Shown one piece after another: positions 1-6,480 of a stretch of DNA of 8,762 nucleotides. The translations under genes were made by a program, and so were the position numbers. Source of the stretch: an uncultured Alphaproteobacteria bacterium (GTDB lineage: Bacteria > Pseudomonadota > Alphaproteobacteria > RF32 > CAG-239); NCBI GenBank assembly GCA_944391365.1, contig CALXTH010000096.1:1-8762 (forward strand), written 5' to 3'. The notes beneath the pieces were generated by a model. That model did not search any database. It had not been told where the DNA came from and worked only from the letters and a program-made list of their open reading frames with translations. Position 1 is the first letter of the stretch, and the number at the start of each line of letters is the position of its first letter.

Positions 1-1
1 A

Positions 2-1816
2 GATGACTTAGCTAGCTCAACAGGGGCACAAGGCGCACGCAGTGCGTTACAGGGTCCGATCAACCCACAGCGAAGCGATGGGATCGACCGGCCTCAGGTC
101 GCGAGCGTGTGCTTTATCACGGACGCGGGGCATTGTCGGGAGAATGAGTTTTATACCGGGGCGAATACGCCGGACGGGAGTTCCGGCGGAACCCCGGGCG
201 GGTCATCCGGTGGGGACGGAAGCGAGGATAATTGGGAAGTCGATAATGAGGAAAAGTGCAAAAAGGAGGGCTACACCAATGAGGATTGCGGCGAAACCGC
301 CACGCCGGGAACTCCATGCCTTTATGATTCCTCCTATCATGCCGGTTGTGTGTGCAAACCGGAATATAACCAGACCTGTTCCGGGGCGGATGAGGCCGGC
401 AAAGGCGCCAGCTGTGATAACAAATATAAGGAATGTTGCTCTTTGTGTTCGGCTTATCCTTATACAGAAGGGACGATCCCGACCGGGCACGTGATAACGG
501 AGACTTGCCAGAGCTGCACTGGTGCCAAATATAAGACAAAATGCAACACCAACTCAAGCAATACCGGGGCTTATATCAGCTGCGGGAGTGCCTCGGGCAG
601 CGGGTCTGCTTGCACTGACGACAGCGGCACCTATTACACGCAATGCACTTGCCCGACAAATTACGAGTTTAATGCTCAGACGCAAAGCTGTGTCTGCAAA
701 ACCAACTTCAAATACACCTGCACGGGGACGGGATACGCCGGCGGCACGGGGACAAGCTGCGGGAACAAATATCAGACTTGCAACTGTGCCAGTGGTTATA
801 CCTGGAGCGCCAGCTCGGGTTGTGTGCAGTGCGGAAGTTCATTCAAATACACCTGCACGGGCACTAACCAGACCAAACCATCTTCCGGCTGCGGCGGATT
901 GTATGACAAATGTAACTGCAAGAGCGGGTACAAATGGAGCGGCGGCTCGTGTGTGGAAGAATGCTCAAGTAGTTACAAATATACCTGTTCCGGTACCGGC
1001 TACGCCGGTGGCGCAGGCTCCGCCTGCGGTGGCAAATATACTCAATGTACATGTTCAAGCGGCTATGCGTGGAACGGGAGTAGTTGCGTCCTTTCTTGCT
1101 CGTCCTCTTACAAATATACGTGCACGGGGACCGGCTATGCCGGTGGCGCAGGCTCTGCCTGCGGTGGCAAATATGCTCAATGTACGTGTGCAAGCGGCTA
1201 TGAATGGAAGGACGGGAATTGCCAGCAGACGGTGCCTGATTATTCTGCTTGTAAGATTGGGACTTTGTTTTATTCAGACGGGACTTGTTCTAATGATAAA
1301 CTTAGCGGTAAGGAACTGCTCGGTGTGGTGGTTTATGAAAAAACAGCCAGTGAGAGTGGCTGGGTGATGACTGTGAAGCCGGTTGTGACGGGTATTGCTT
1401 GGGATACAGATGCTTATTATTCAACCGGTGTGACTGACAAGGCTGCCAGTGCCAGCTGTACCAACACCCAAGAGCTTGTTGCTAAAGGAAGCAGCTATGA
1501 AGCTGCTATTGCAGCAAATAATTATAATGCAGGTCGTAAACAATGGTGTTTACCATCTTACAATGTTCTCAATAATATTAATAATTCAACGAATTTTGCC
1601 AAGGTTAATACTGGTATCAGAATCGCCGGGGGAACAATCCTAGGAAATGCTTCCCGTGGTTACGAGAACGTTTGGTCGTCGTCTGAGTATTCCGGCAGCA
1701 GCTACGTGTGGGGCTTCCACGCTGATACGAGTGGTAGTTTCTATATGAATTACCTCGACTTCATTAAGACTAACACCTATAGCTACATGTCTGTTCGCCC
1801 GGTGCTCGCTTTTTAG
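2..1816 (+). CDS. Cys-rich EGF-like repeat protein with C-terminal DUF1566/lectin-fold-like domain (5' partial)
   Basis: The frame is open from base 2 to the TAG at 1814-1816, giving 604 visible residues with no stop at the left edge, so the true start lies outside the window. The GTG at 107 has no convincing ribosome binding site and is probably internal. Domains in visible-residue numbering: a Ser/Gly/Pro-rich linker near 59-76; degenerate Cys-rich segments to about 229; four tandem six-Cys repeats at 230-406; then a globular region from about 412 to 604. That region contains KIGTLFYSDGT, LGVVVY, QWCLPS, VWSSSEYSGSSYVWGF and the ending SVRPVLAF. This pattern is typical of DUF1566/FISUMP-like domains, which in some families adopt a C-type-lectin-like fold. 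The many paired cysteines suggest disulfides and an exported or surface location, but the signal peptide would be off the window. The ligand and exact role are unknown. Adhesion or ligand display is an inference. The 3' third uses T-ending codons more than the GC-rich 5' part, hinting at a mosaic origin. Confidence 0.85.
   Translation, partial: DDLASSTGAQGARSALQGPINPQRSDGIDRPQVASVCFITDAGHCRENEFYTGANTPDGSSGGTPGGSSGGDGSEDNWEVDNEEKCKKEGYTNEDCGETATPGTPCLYDSSYHAGCVCKPEYNQTCSGADEAGKGASCDNKYKECCSLCSAYPYTEGTIPTGHVITETCQSCTGAKYKTKCNTNSSNTGAYISCGSASGSGSACTDDSGTYYTQCTCPTNYEFNAQTQSCVCKTNFKYTCTGTGYAGGTGTSCGNKYQTCNCASGYTWSASSGCVQCGSSFKYTCTGTNQTKPSSGCGGLYDKCNCKSGYKWSGGSCVEECSSSYKYTCSGTGYAGGAGSACGGKYTQCTCSSGYAWNGSSCVLSCSSSYKYTCTGTGYAGGAGSACGGKYAQCTCASGYEWKDGNCQQTVPDYSACKIGTLFYSDGTCSNDKLSGKELLGVVVYEKTASESGWVMTVKPVVTGIAWDTDAYYSTGVTDKAASASCTNTQELVAKGSSYEAAIAANNYNAGRKQWCLPSYNVLNNINNSTNFAKVNTGIRIAGGTILGNASRGYENVWSSSEYSGSSYVWGFHADTSGSFYMNYLDFIKTNTYSYMSVRPVLAF
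689..1219 (+). repeat. Four tandem EGF-like six-cysteine repeats (43-45 aa each)
   Basis: Units begin at 689, 821, 950 and 1085 and are 44, 43, 45 and 45 codons long. Each starts with Cys-Val, contains (F/Y)KYTC, a GTGYAGG-type stretch (replaced by GTNQTKPSS in unit 2), then CG-KY or CGGLY, and ends in a CxCxSGYxW segment running to the Cys that opens the next unit. Each unit has six cysteines. The end of each unit fits the EGF-like signature C-x-C-x(2)-[GP]-[FYW]-x(4,8)-C, for example CTCASGYEWKDGNC. Units 3 and 4 are nearly identical in DNA: 995-1050 and 1130-1185 match at 53 of 56 bases, which points to recent duplication or gene conversion. Earlier segments (such as CTCPTNYEF) look like decayed copies. 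Three disulfides per unit would be expected by analogy with EGF modules. Confidence 0.85.
1661..1813 (+). other. C-terminal end of DUF1566-like domain; candidate DGR variable region
   Basis: These 51 codons encode the domain's last strands, from YENVWSSSEY to RPVLAF. Many putatively exposed positions carry NNC codons (TCC, GGC, AGC, AGC, TAC, GGC, TTC, CAC, TTC, TAC, CTC, GAC, TTC, AAC, ACC, AGC, TAC), as expected if AAC codons in a template were randomised at adenines. Pyrimidine-ending codons here are 21 C to 17 T, against 6 C to 24 T in the preceding stretch 1502-1627. The last 26 bases before the stop's adenine (1789-1814) have no A and include a GC-rich core, as a DGR 3' anchor (IMH) would. 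No template repeat, reverse transcriptase or avd gene is in the window, so a fixed paralogue not under active retroelement control is equally possible. Confidence 0.35.
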
Positions 1817-1937
1817 GTTTTGGTTTAAATCTTTGTGTTGTGTCCGGGATTTGATTTGAGGTGGTAAGGTGAAAGGAGGATTTTTAGAGAGGTCTGATAT
1901 TAATTATTGTTTTCGGAATGTTCTATATGATTAAAAG

Positions 1938-1971
1938 AAATAATCCCGGGGGAGGCTCCGGGATTATTTTT
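1938..1971 (+). terminator. Strong rho-independent terminator
   Basis: A perfect 12-bp stem pairs AAATAATCCCGG (1938-1949) with CCGGGATTATTT (1958-1969). A G-T and a G-C pair can close a small GAGG loop, and the T-run 1967-1971 follows. It lies 122 bases after the Cys-rich gene's stop codon and upstream of the candidate rpoB promoter, so it most likely ends that transcript and insulates rpoBC from it. The A-rich 5' flank (AAAAGAAA) would give an imperfect U-tract on the other strand, so weak bidirectional action is possible. Confidence 0.88.
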
Positions 1972-2094
1972 GTCAATTCGGGTGAGGGCGGCGGAGGGTG
2001 GCAAAGAATCGGCAAGTGACTCTGAGTCTGGATTTAAAGTAAAAATCACGTTAATAAAAAAATAAAATTCTTGACTCATTTTGTGAAAAAATAC

Positions 2095-2123
2095 TTGCAA
2101 AAGGAGATACGCTGGTGTAGAAA
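2095..2123 (+). promoter_or_regulatory. Candidate sigma-70-type promoter for rpoBC
   Basis: TTGCAA (2095-2100) and TAGAAA (2118-2123) are separated by 17 bases, a good -35/-10 arrangement, with an AT-rich region just upstream. Transcription would start near 2130 and give a leader of roughly 165 bases. A second -35-like box, TTGACT at 2071-2076, has no matching -10 box at 16-18 bases. The position after the terminator supports a separate rpoBC promoter, but the -10 match is only fair. Confidence 0.4.
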
Positions 2124-2158
2124 TAAGCGACTTTAAATTTATATTATTTTGCGAATCT

Positions 2159-2193
2159 GTGCCGAGAGAGTGTTCGACTCGGCGGTGTGGCAC
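2159..2193 (+). promoter_or_regulatory. Leader hairpin 1 with two alternative pairings
   Basis: GCCGAG (2161-2166) can pair with CTCGGC (2178-2183) around an 11-base loop. GTGCC (2159-2163) can instead pair with GGCAC (2189-2193). The two pairings share bases 2161-2163, so they compete. The element lies in the predicted rpoB leader and lacks a following T-run, so it is not itself an obvious terminator. Possible roles include RNase processing or protein binding, but none is shown by the sequence. Confidence 0.4.
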
Positions 2194-2222
2194 GGTTCAG
2201 CGTTTTGTTTTAATCCAGTTTT

Positions 2223-2292
2223 TCAACCTTCTGCGGTCGGGGTTTGCCCTCGGGCAACAGCATAGTCGCAGAATTTTAACCAAAGGAATTGA
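2223..2292 (+). promoter_or_regulatory. Leader hairpin 2, able to cover the rpoB ribosome binding site
   Basis: An outer stem pairs TTCTGCG (2229-2235) with CGCAGAA (2267-2273). Inside it, TTGCC (2244-2248) pairs with GGCAA (2253-2257) around a CTCG tetraloop. The stem can be extended or rearranged: TCAACCTT (2223-2230) is complementary to AAGG (2283-2286) plus TTGA (2289-2292) with a two-base AA bulge, which would bury the rpoB Shine-Dalgarno. The pairings are read directly; a regulatory role is an inference. Confidence 0.45.
2283..2287 (+). promoter_or_regulatory. rpoB ribosome binding site (decides the start)
   Basis: AAGGA lies 9 bases before the ATG at 2297. It selects this ATG over the in-frame GTG at 2159, which would add 46 residues unlike any RpoB N-terminus and translate through the leader hairpins. 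The site falls in the part of the leader that can pair with 2223-2230. Confidence 0.85.
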
Positions 2293-2296
2293 GTAT

Positions 2297-5200
2297 ATGT
2301 TGACATCTTATACGGGCAAACGGCGTGTAAGAAGAAATTTCGGCAAAATCGACTCCGTTTCGGAGATGCCGAGTTTAATCGAAGTTCAGACCGGTTCTTA
2401 TCAGGATTTTATTGAGGGACACAATAGCGAGTTTGGTCTGGGCGAAGTATTCAAATCAATTTTCCCTATTAAAGATTTTTCGGGTAACGGCGAGCTTGAG
2501 TTTGTCAAGTATGAGCTGGAAGAGCCGAAGTATGACGTGGAAGAGTGCATTAAGCGCGATATGACTTATGCGGCTCCGGTGAAGGCGACTCTGCGTCTGG
2601 TGGTTTGGGATGTCGATGAGGCAACCGGCGCCAAGTCTATTCATGACATTAAAGAGCAGGATGTTTATATGGGCGATATTCCGCTGATGACCGACAAGGG
2701 GACGTTTATTTTTAACGGAACCGAGCGTGTCGTTGTTTCGCAGATGCACCGTTCTCCGGGGGTGTTCTTTGATCATGACAAGGGCAAAACCGTCGCTTCG
2801 GGAAAATATTTGTTTGCCGCGCGGGTTATCCCTTATCGCGGGTCATGGCTCGATTTCGAATTTGATGCCAAAGATCTGGTGTATGCCCGTATTGACCGCC
2901 GACGCAAGCTGCCGGTGACTTCTATTTTGTATTCTCTGTATTCAAAAGAGACTGAGGAGAAAATAGCCAAGCTGGCCAAAGAGGGTAAAAAAATTGATCG
3001 TTCCGAAATTAAGGGAATGGATAAAGAGGAAATTCTCAGCTATTTTTATGATGTTGACACTTTGGTTGCCGACAAGAAAAACTGGAAAGTCAAATTTATT
3101 CCGGAGAGAATGAAAGGGGTTAAGTTTGACTTTGATTTGATTGATGCCAAAACCGGTGATGTCGTGGTTGAGGCCGGGAAGAAAATTGCGCCGCGCATGG
3201 CTCAGAAGCTGGCTGACGAGGGACTGGAGTATTATCGTCTGCCGGCGGACAAGCTGCTGGGCAAGTTTTTGGCAACCGCCGTGGTTGACAAGAAGACCGG
3301 AGAGGTTTTGGCCGAGGCCGGTGATGAACTGACCGAAGAGCTGATGGCCAAGATTATGTCCGCCAAAATTAATGAGCTGAAAATTTTGTATATTGACGGG
3401 GTTAATGTCGGTCCGTATATCCGCAATACGTTGGTCAGCGACAAAAATCACTGCCGTGAAGAGGCTCTGCTGGATATTTACCGGGTTATGCGTCCGGGGG
3501 AACCGCCGACCTATGAGACTGCCGACCAGTTGTTCCATAATCTGTTTTTTGATAATGAACGTTATGACTTGTCTTCGGTCGGCCGGGTTAAGATGAATGC
3601 GGCGATGGATATTCCGTTTGAGGAAGCGCCGGATACATATCGCGTTTTGCGCAAGGATGATATTTTGCGCATTGTCAAGAGACTGTGCGATTTGCGCGAC
3701 GGCAAAGGCGAAGTTGACGATATTGACCATTTGGGCAACCGTCGTGTTCGTTCGGTTGGCGAGCTGATGGAAAACCAGTATCGTATGGGGTTGCTCAGAA
3801 TGGAGAGAGCCATTCGCGAGAGAATGTCTTCCGAAGTTTTGAACAATGTCAAACCGCAGGATTTGGTGAATGCGAAGCCGATTGCCTCGGTTATCCGCGA
3901 ATTTTTCGGGTCTTCGCAGTTGTCTCAGTTTATGGACCAGAATAACCCGTTGTCGGAAATTACACACAAGCGTCGTCTGTCGGCTTTGGGGCCGGGCGGT
4001 TTGTCCCGCGACAGAGCCGGGTTTGAAGTGCGCGACGTGCACCCGACCCACTATGGACGTATTTGTCCGATTGAGACGCCGGAAGGTCCGAATATCGGTC
4101 TGATTAACTCGTTGTCAACCTATGCCCGTATTAACAAGTATGGCTTTATTGAATGTCCGTACCGCAAGGTGGTTGACGGTGTGGTGACCGACGAAGTGGT
4201 TTATTTGTCGGCGGATGAGGAAGGCAAGTATATTATTGCTGAAGCCAATGCCGCGGTCAAGGAAGACGGTCATTTTGTCAATGAGCGGATTGCCTGCCGC
4301 AAAGCCGGTGAGTTTGAATTTGATCATCCGAGCGAGATTAACTTTATTGACGTTTCTCCGCAACAGCTGGTTTCGGTGGCAACGGCGTTGATTCCGTTTT
4401 TGGAAAATGATGACGCGAACCGTGCGCTGATGGGTGCAAACATGCAGCGTCAGGGTGTGCCGTTGCTCCGTTCCGAGGCACCGCTGGTCGGTACCGGTAT
4501 GGAAGCCAAGGTGGCGAAAGATTCCGGAGCGACAGTGGTGGCTAAATATGACGGTATTGTTGATGCCGTTGATGCCAACCGTATTGTGGTCCGTTCCAAG
4601 AGCGAAGATGTGGCGGATGCCGGTGTGGAAATCTATAAGCTGCAGAAGTTCCGTCGTTCCAACCAGAATACCTGCATTAACCAGGTGCCGCTGGTGAAAG
4701 TCGGCGACGAGGTGAAGGCCGGCGATATTGTTGCCGACGGTCCGTGTACGGATATGGGTGAGCTGGCCCTCGGCCGCAATCTTCTGGTTGCGTTTATGCC
4801 GTGGAACGGTTTGAACTACGAAGATGCGATTTTGCTGTCCGAGCGGATTTCCCGCGATGATGTGCTGACCTCACTGCATATTGAAGAATTTGAGGTTATG
4901 GCCCGTGATACGAAGCTTGGTCAGGAAGAGATTACCCGTGACATTCCGAATGTCGGTGAGGAAGCTTTGCGTAATCTGGACGAAACCGGTATCGTGTATA
5001 TCGGTGCTGAGGTTAAGGCCGGCGATATTCTGGTCGGAAAAGTGACTCCGAAGGGCGAATCTCCGGTGACACCGGAAGAAAAGCTGTTGCGCGCCATTTT
5101 TGGTGAGAAGGCTTCAGATGTCCGTGATACGTCGCTGCGTGTTCAGCCGGGTATTGAGGGTATTGTTGTTGATGTTCATGTATTCTCCCGTCGCGGTGTG

Positions 5201-6460
5201 GAAAAAGATGAACGTGCCTTGTCTATTGAGCAGGAGGAAATCTCCCAGTTGGCCAAAGACCGTGACGATGAGCTGGCCATTATCCGCCGCAATGCGGAAG
5301 CCCGTCTGAAATCCATGCTGATGGGGCATAAGGTGGTTGATGCGCCGAAGGGAATTGCCAAAAATGCGGTGATTACCGAGGAAGTCTTGGCGGCGGTTCC
5401 ATCTTCGCAATGGCGTAAAATTGTGGTTAAAGATGAAGAAGTTATGGCCAGAATGGAAGAGTTTTTGGCTGCTTTGGATGCCCGTCAGGAAAAAGTCCAG
5501 AAGCACTTTGAAAACAAAGTTGAGAAAGTTCAGCGCGGAGATGATCTGCTGCCGGGTGTTCTCAAAATGGTCAAGGTCTTTATTGCCACGAAGCGTAAAA
5601 TTCAGTCGGGTGATAAAATTGCCGGACGTCATGGTAACAAGGGTACGATTTCTCGCGTTTTGCCGTTGCAGGATATGCCTTATACCGAGGACGGAACACC
5701 GGTTGATATTGTGTTGAACCCGCTGGGTGTGCCGTCCCGTATGAATGTCGGACAAATTCTGGAAACGCATTTGGGCTGGGCGGCCAAAGAGCTTGGCAAG
5801 CAGCTTAACGAAATGTGCGAACAGTACAAGAGAGGCGAAAAGACCATAGATGAGCTGAATGCCAAACTCAGGGAAATTTATGGTGACAAGCAGTATAAGC
5901 GTGATATTGAGCCGATGAATGAGAGCGAGAAGCTGGAAATGATTTCTCATCTCAAGAACGGTGTGCCGACGGCGACTCCGGTATTTGACGGAGCTTCCGG
6001 CGATGATATCAACCATATGCTGTCGATGGCCGGGTTGCCGACTTCGGGGCAGATTGATTTGTATGACGGCCGTACCGGTGAGAAATTTGACCGTAAGGTG
6101 ACGGTTGGTATTATTTATATGATCAAACTGCACCATATCGTTGATGAGAAAATGCATGCCCGTTCCGTTGGTCCGTATTCTCTGGTTACTCAGCAGCCTC
6201 TGGGCGGTAAAGCTCAGTTCGGCGGACAACGTTTCGGTGAAATGGAGGTGTGGGCGTTGCAGGCTTATGGTGCGGCTTATACGCTGCAGGAAATGCTGAC
6301 GGTCAAATCCGATGATGTCAGCGGCCGTACGAAGGTTTATGAGGCTATTGTCCGCGGTGACGACAGTTTTGAAGCCGGCGTGCCCGAATCCTTTAATGTT
6401 TTGGTCAAGGAAATTAAATCTTTGTGCCTGAATGTTGAAATGTTGAACGAAGAAGTTTAA
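2297..6460 (+). CDS. rpoB: DNA-directed RNA polymerase subunit beta
   Basis: This is the beta subunit of bacterial RNA polymerase, which with beta' forms the catalytic cleft and synthesises all cellular RNA in the cytoplasm. The ATG at 2297 gives 1,387 aa, the usual alphaproteobacterial length. The N-terminus (TGKRRVRRNFGKI, then MPSLIEVQ) is typical. Residues about 216-240 are a Lys/Glu-rich segment seen in related alphaproteobacteria. The rifampicin pocket spans about 538-565 with SSQLSQFMDQNNPLSEI and THKRRLSALGPGG; D547, H557 and S562 correspond to E. coli D516, H526 and S531 and are wild type, so no classical resistance change is seen. Further conserved elements are HPTHYGRICPIETPEGPN, DDANRALMGANMQRQ, MPWNGLNYEDA (E842/D843 match E. 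coli E813/D814), GDKIAGRHGNKG (K1107 and K1115 match K1065 and K1073), KMHARS (H1287 matches H1237) and the C-terminal FGGQRFGEMEVWALQAYGA region that clamps onto beta'. No frameshift or missing catalytic residue is seen. It is followed after 20 bases by rpoC in the same operon. Confidence 0.99.
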   Translation: MLTSYTGKRRVRRNFGKIDSVSEMPSLIEVQTGSYQDFIEGHNSEFGLGEVFKSIFPIKDFSGNGELEFVKYELEEPKYDVEECIKRDMTYAAPVKATLRLVVWDVDEATGAKSIHDIKEQDVYMGDIPLMTDKGTFIFNGTERVVVSQMHRSPGVFFDHDKGKTVASGKYLFAARVIPYRGSWLDFEFDAKDLVYARIDRRRKLPVTSILYSLYSKETEEKIAKLAKEGKKIDRSEIKGMDKEEILSYFYDVDTLVADKKNWKVKFIPERMKGVKFDFDLIDAKTGDVVVEAGKKIAPRMAQKLADEGLEYYRLPADKLLGKFLATAVVDKKTGEVLAEAGDELTEELMAKIMSAKINELKILYIDGVNVGPYIRNTLVSDKNHCREEALLDIYRVMRPGEPPTYETADQLFHNLFFDNERYDLSSVGRVKMNAAMDIPFEEAPDTYRVLRKDDILRIVKRLCDLRDGKGEVDDIDHLGNRRVRSVGELMENQYRMGLLRMERAIRERMSSEVLNNVKPQDLVNAKPIASVIREFFGSSQLSQFMDQNNPLSEITHKRRLSALGPGGLSRDRAGFEVRDVHPTHYGRICPIETPEGPNIGLINSLSTYARINKYGFIECPYRKVVDGVVTDEVVYLSADEEGKYIIAEANAAVKEDGHFVNERIACRKAGEFEFDHPSEINFIDVSPQQLVSVATALIPFLENDDANRALMGANMQRQGVPLLRSEAPLVGTGMEAKVAKDSGATVVAKYDGIVDAVDANRIVVRSKSEDVADAGVEIYKLQKFRRSNQNTCINQVPLVKVGDEVKAGDIVADGPCTDMGELALGRNLLVAFMPWNGLNYEDAILLSERISRDDVLTSLHIEEFEVMARDTKLGQEEITRDIPNVGEEALRNLDETGIVYIGAEVKAGDILVGKVTPKGESPVTPEEKLLRAIFGEKASDVRDTSLRVQPGIEGIVVDVHVFSRRGVEKDERALSIEQEEISQLAKDRDDELAIIRRNAEARLKSMLMGHKVVDAPKGIAKNAVITEEVLAAVPSSQWRKIVVKDEEVMARMEEFLAALDARQEKVQKHFENKVEKVQRGDDLLPGVLKMVKVFIATKRKIQSGDKIAGRHGNKGTISRVLPLQDMPYTEDGTPVDIVLNPLGVPSRMNVGQILETHLGWAAKELGKQLNEMCEQYKRGEKTIDELNAKLREIYGDKQYKRDIEPMNESEKLEMISHLKNGVPTATPVFDGASGDDINHMLSMAGLPTSGQIDLYDGRTGEKFDRKVTVGIIYMIKLHHIVDEKMHARSVGPYSLVTQQPLGGKAQFGGQRFGEMEVWALQAYGAAYTLQEMLTVKSDDVSGRTKVYEAIVRGDDSFEAGVPESFNVLVKEIKSLCLNVEMLNEEV

Positions 6461-6480
6461 GGCAAAGGAGTTTTGTTAAT

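Larger units (their letters stand above)
1817..2296. other. Intergenic region between the Cys-rich gene and rpoB
   Basis: This 480-base stretch is more AT-rich than either flanking gene and contains no convincing gene. From left to right it holds a 3' flank with a strong Shine-Dalgarno-like AAAGGAGGA at 1872-1880 that has no start codon at a usual distance, an intrinsic terminator at 1938-1971, an AT-rich stretch at about 2036-2100, a candidate promoter, and a leader with two hairpin-forming segments before rpoB. I found no tRNA and no remnant of the C-terminus of ribosomal protein L7/L12. Confidence 0.75.

Noticed and set aside
689..1219. CRISPR-like or noncoding tandem repeats
   Set aside because: The periodicity is in frame, 43-45 codons long with no unique spacers, and conserves cysteines. 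It is a protein repeat.
522..1367. Open frame of 281 codons in the third forward frame, overlapping the Cys-rich gene
   Set aside because: It exists because the repeats lack stops in this frame. Its translation is low-complexity Ala/Arg/Pro text with no domain, while the overlapping frame has regular Cys spacing and a recognisable C-terminal domain.
1900..2193. Minus-strand frame of 97 codons in the intergenic region
   Set aside because: It runs through the terminator and the candidate promoter, and its product shows no recognisable domain. I saw no convincing support for it as a gene.
2159..2296. 46-residue N-terminal extension of RpoB from GTG 2159
   Set aside because: The ATG at 2297 has a well-placed ribosome binding site and gives the normal N-terminus and length. 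The extension reads through leader hairpins and resembles no RpoB.
2942..3016. Lys/Glu-rich segment of RpoB near residues 216-240 as a novel insertion
   Set aside because: From memory, related alphaproteobacterial RpoB proteins carry a similar segment here, so it is probably a lineage trait rather than something new.
3902..3997. Rifampicin-resistance change in rpoB
   Set aside because: The main resistance positions (D547, H557, S562, equivalent to E. coli D516, H526, S531) are wild type. The Ile-to-Leu difference just before S562 is conservative and is probably a lineage difference.
2942..4051. Long antisense frame (369 codons) inside rpoB
   Set aside because: It is a shadow of rpoB codon usage. 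The product is rich in Asn, His, Gln and Arg without domains, and the sense strand is unmistakably rpoB.
5114..6229. Long antisense frame (371 codons) inside rpoB
   Set aside because: Same reason: it mirrors the conserved rpoB coding sequence and has no features of its own.
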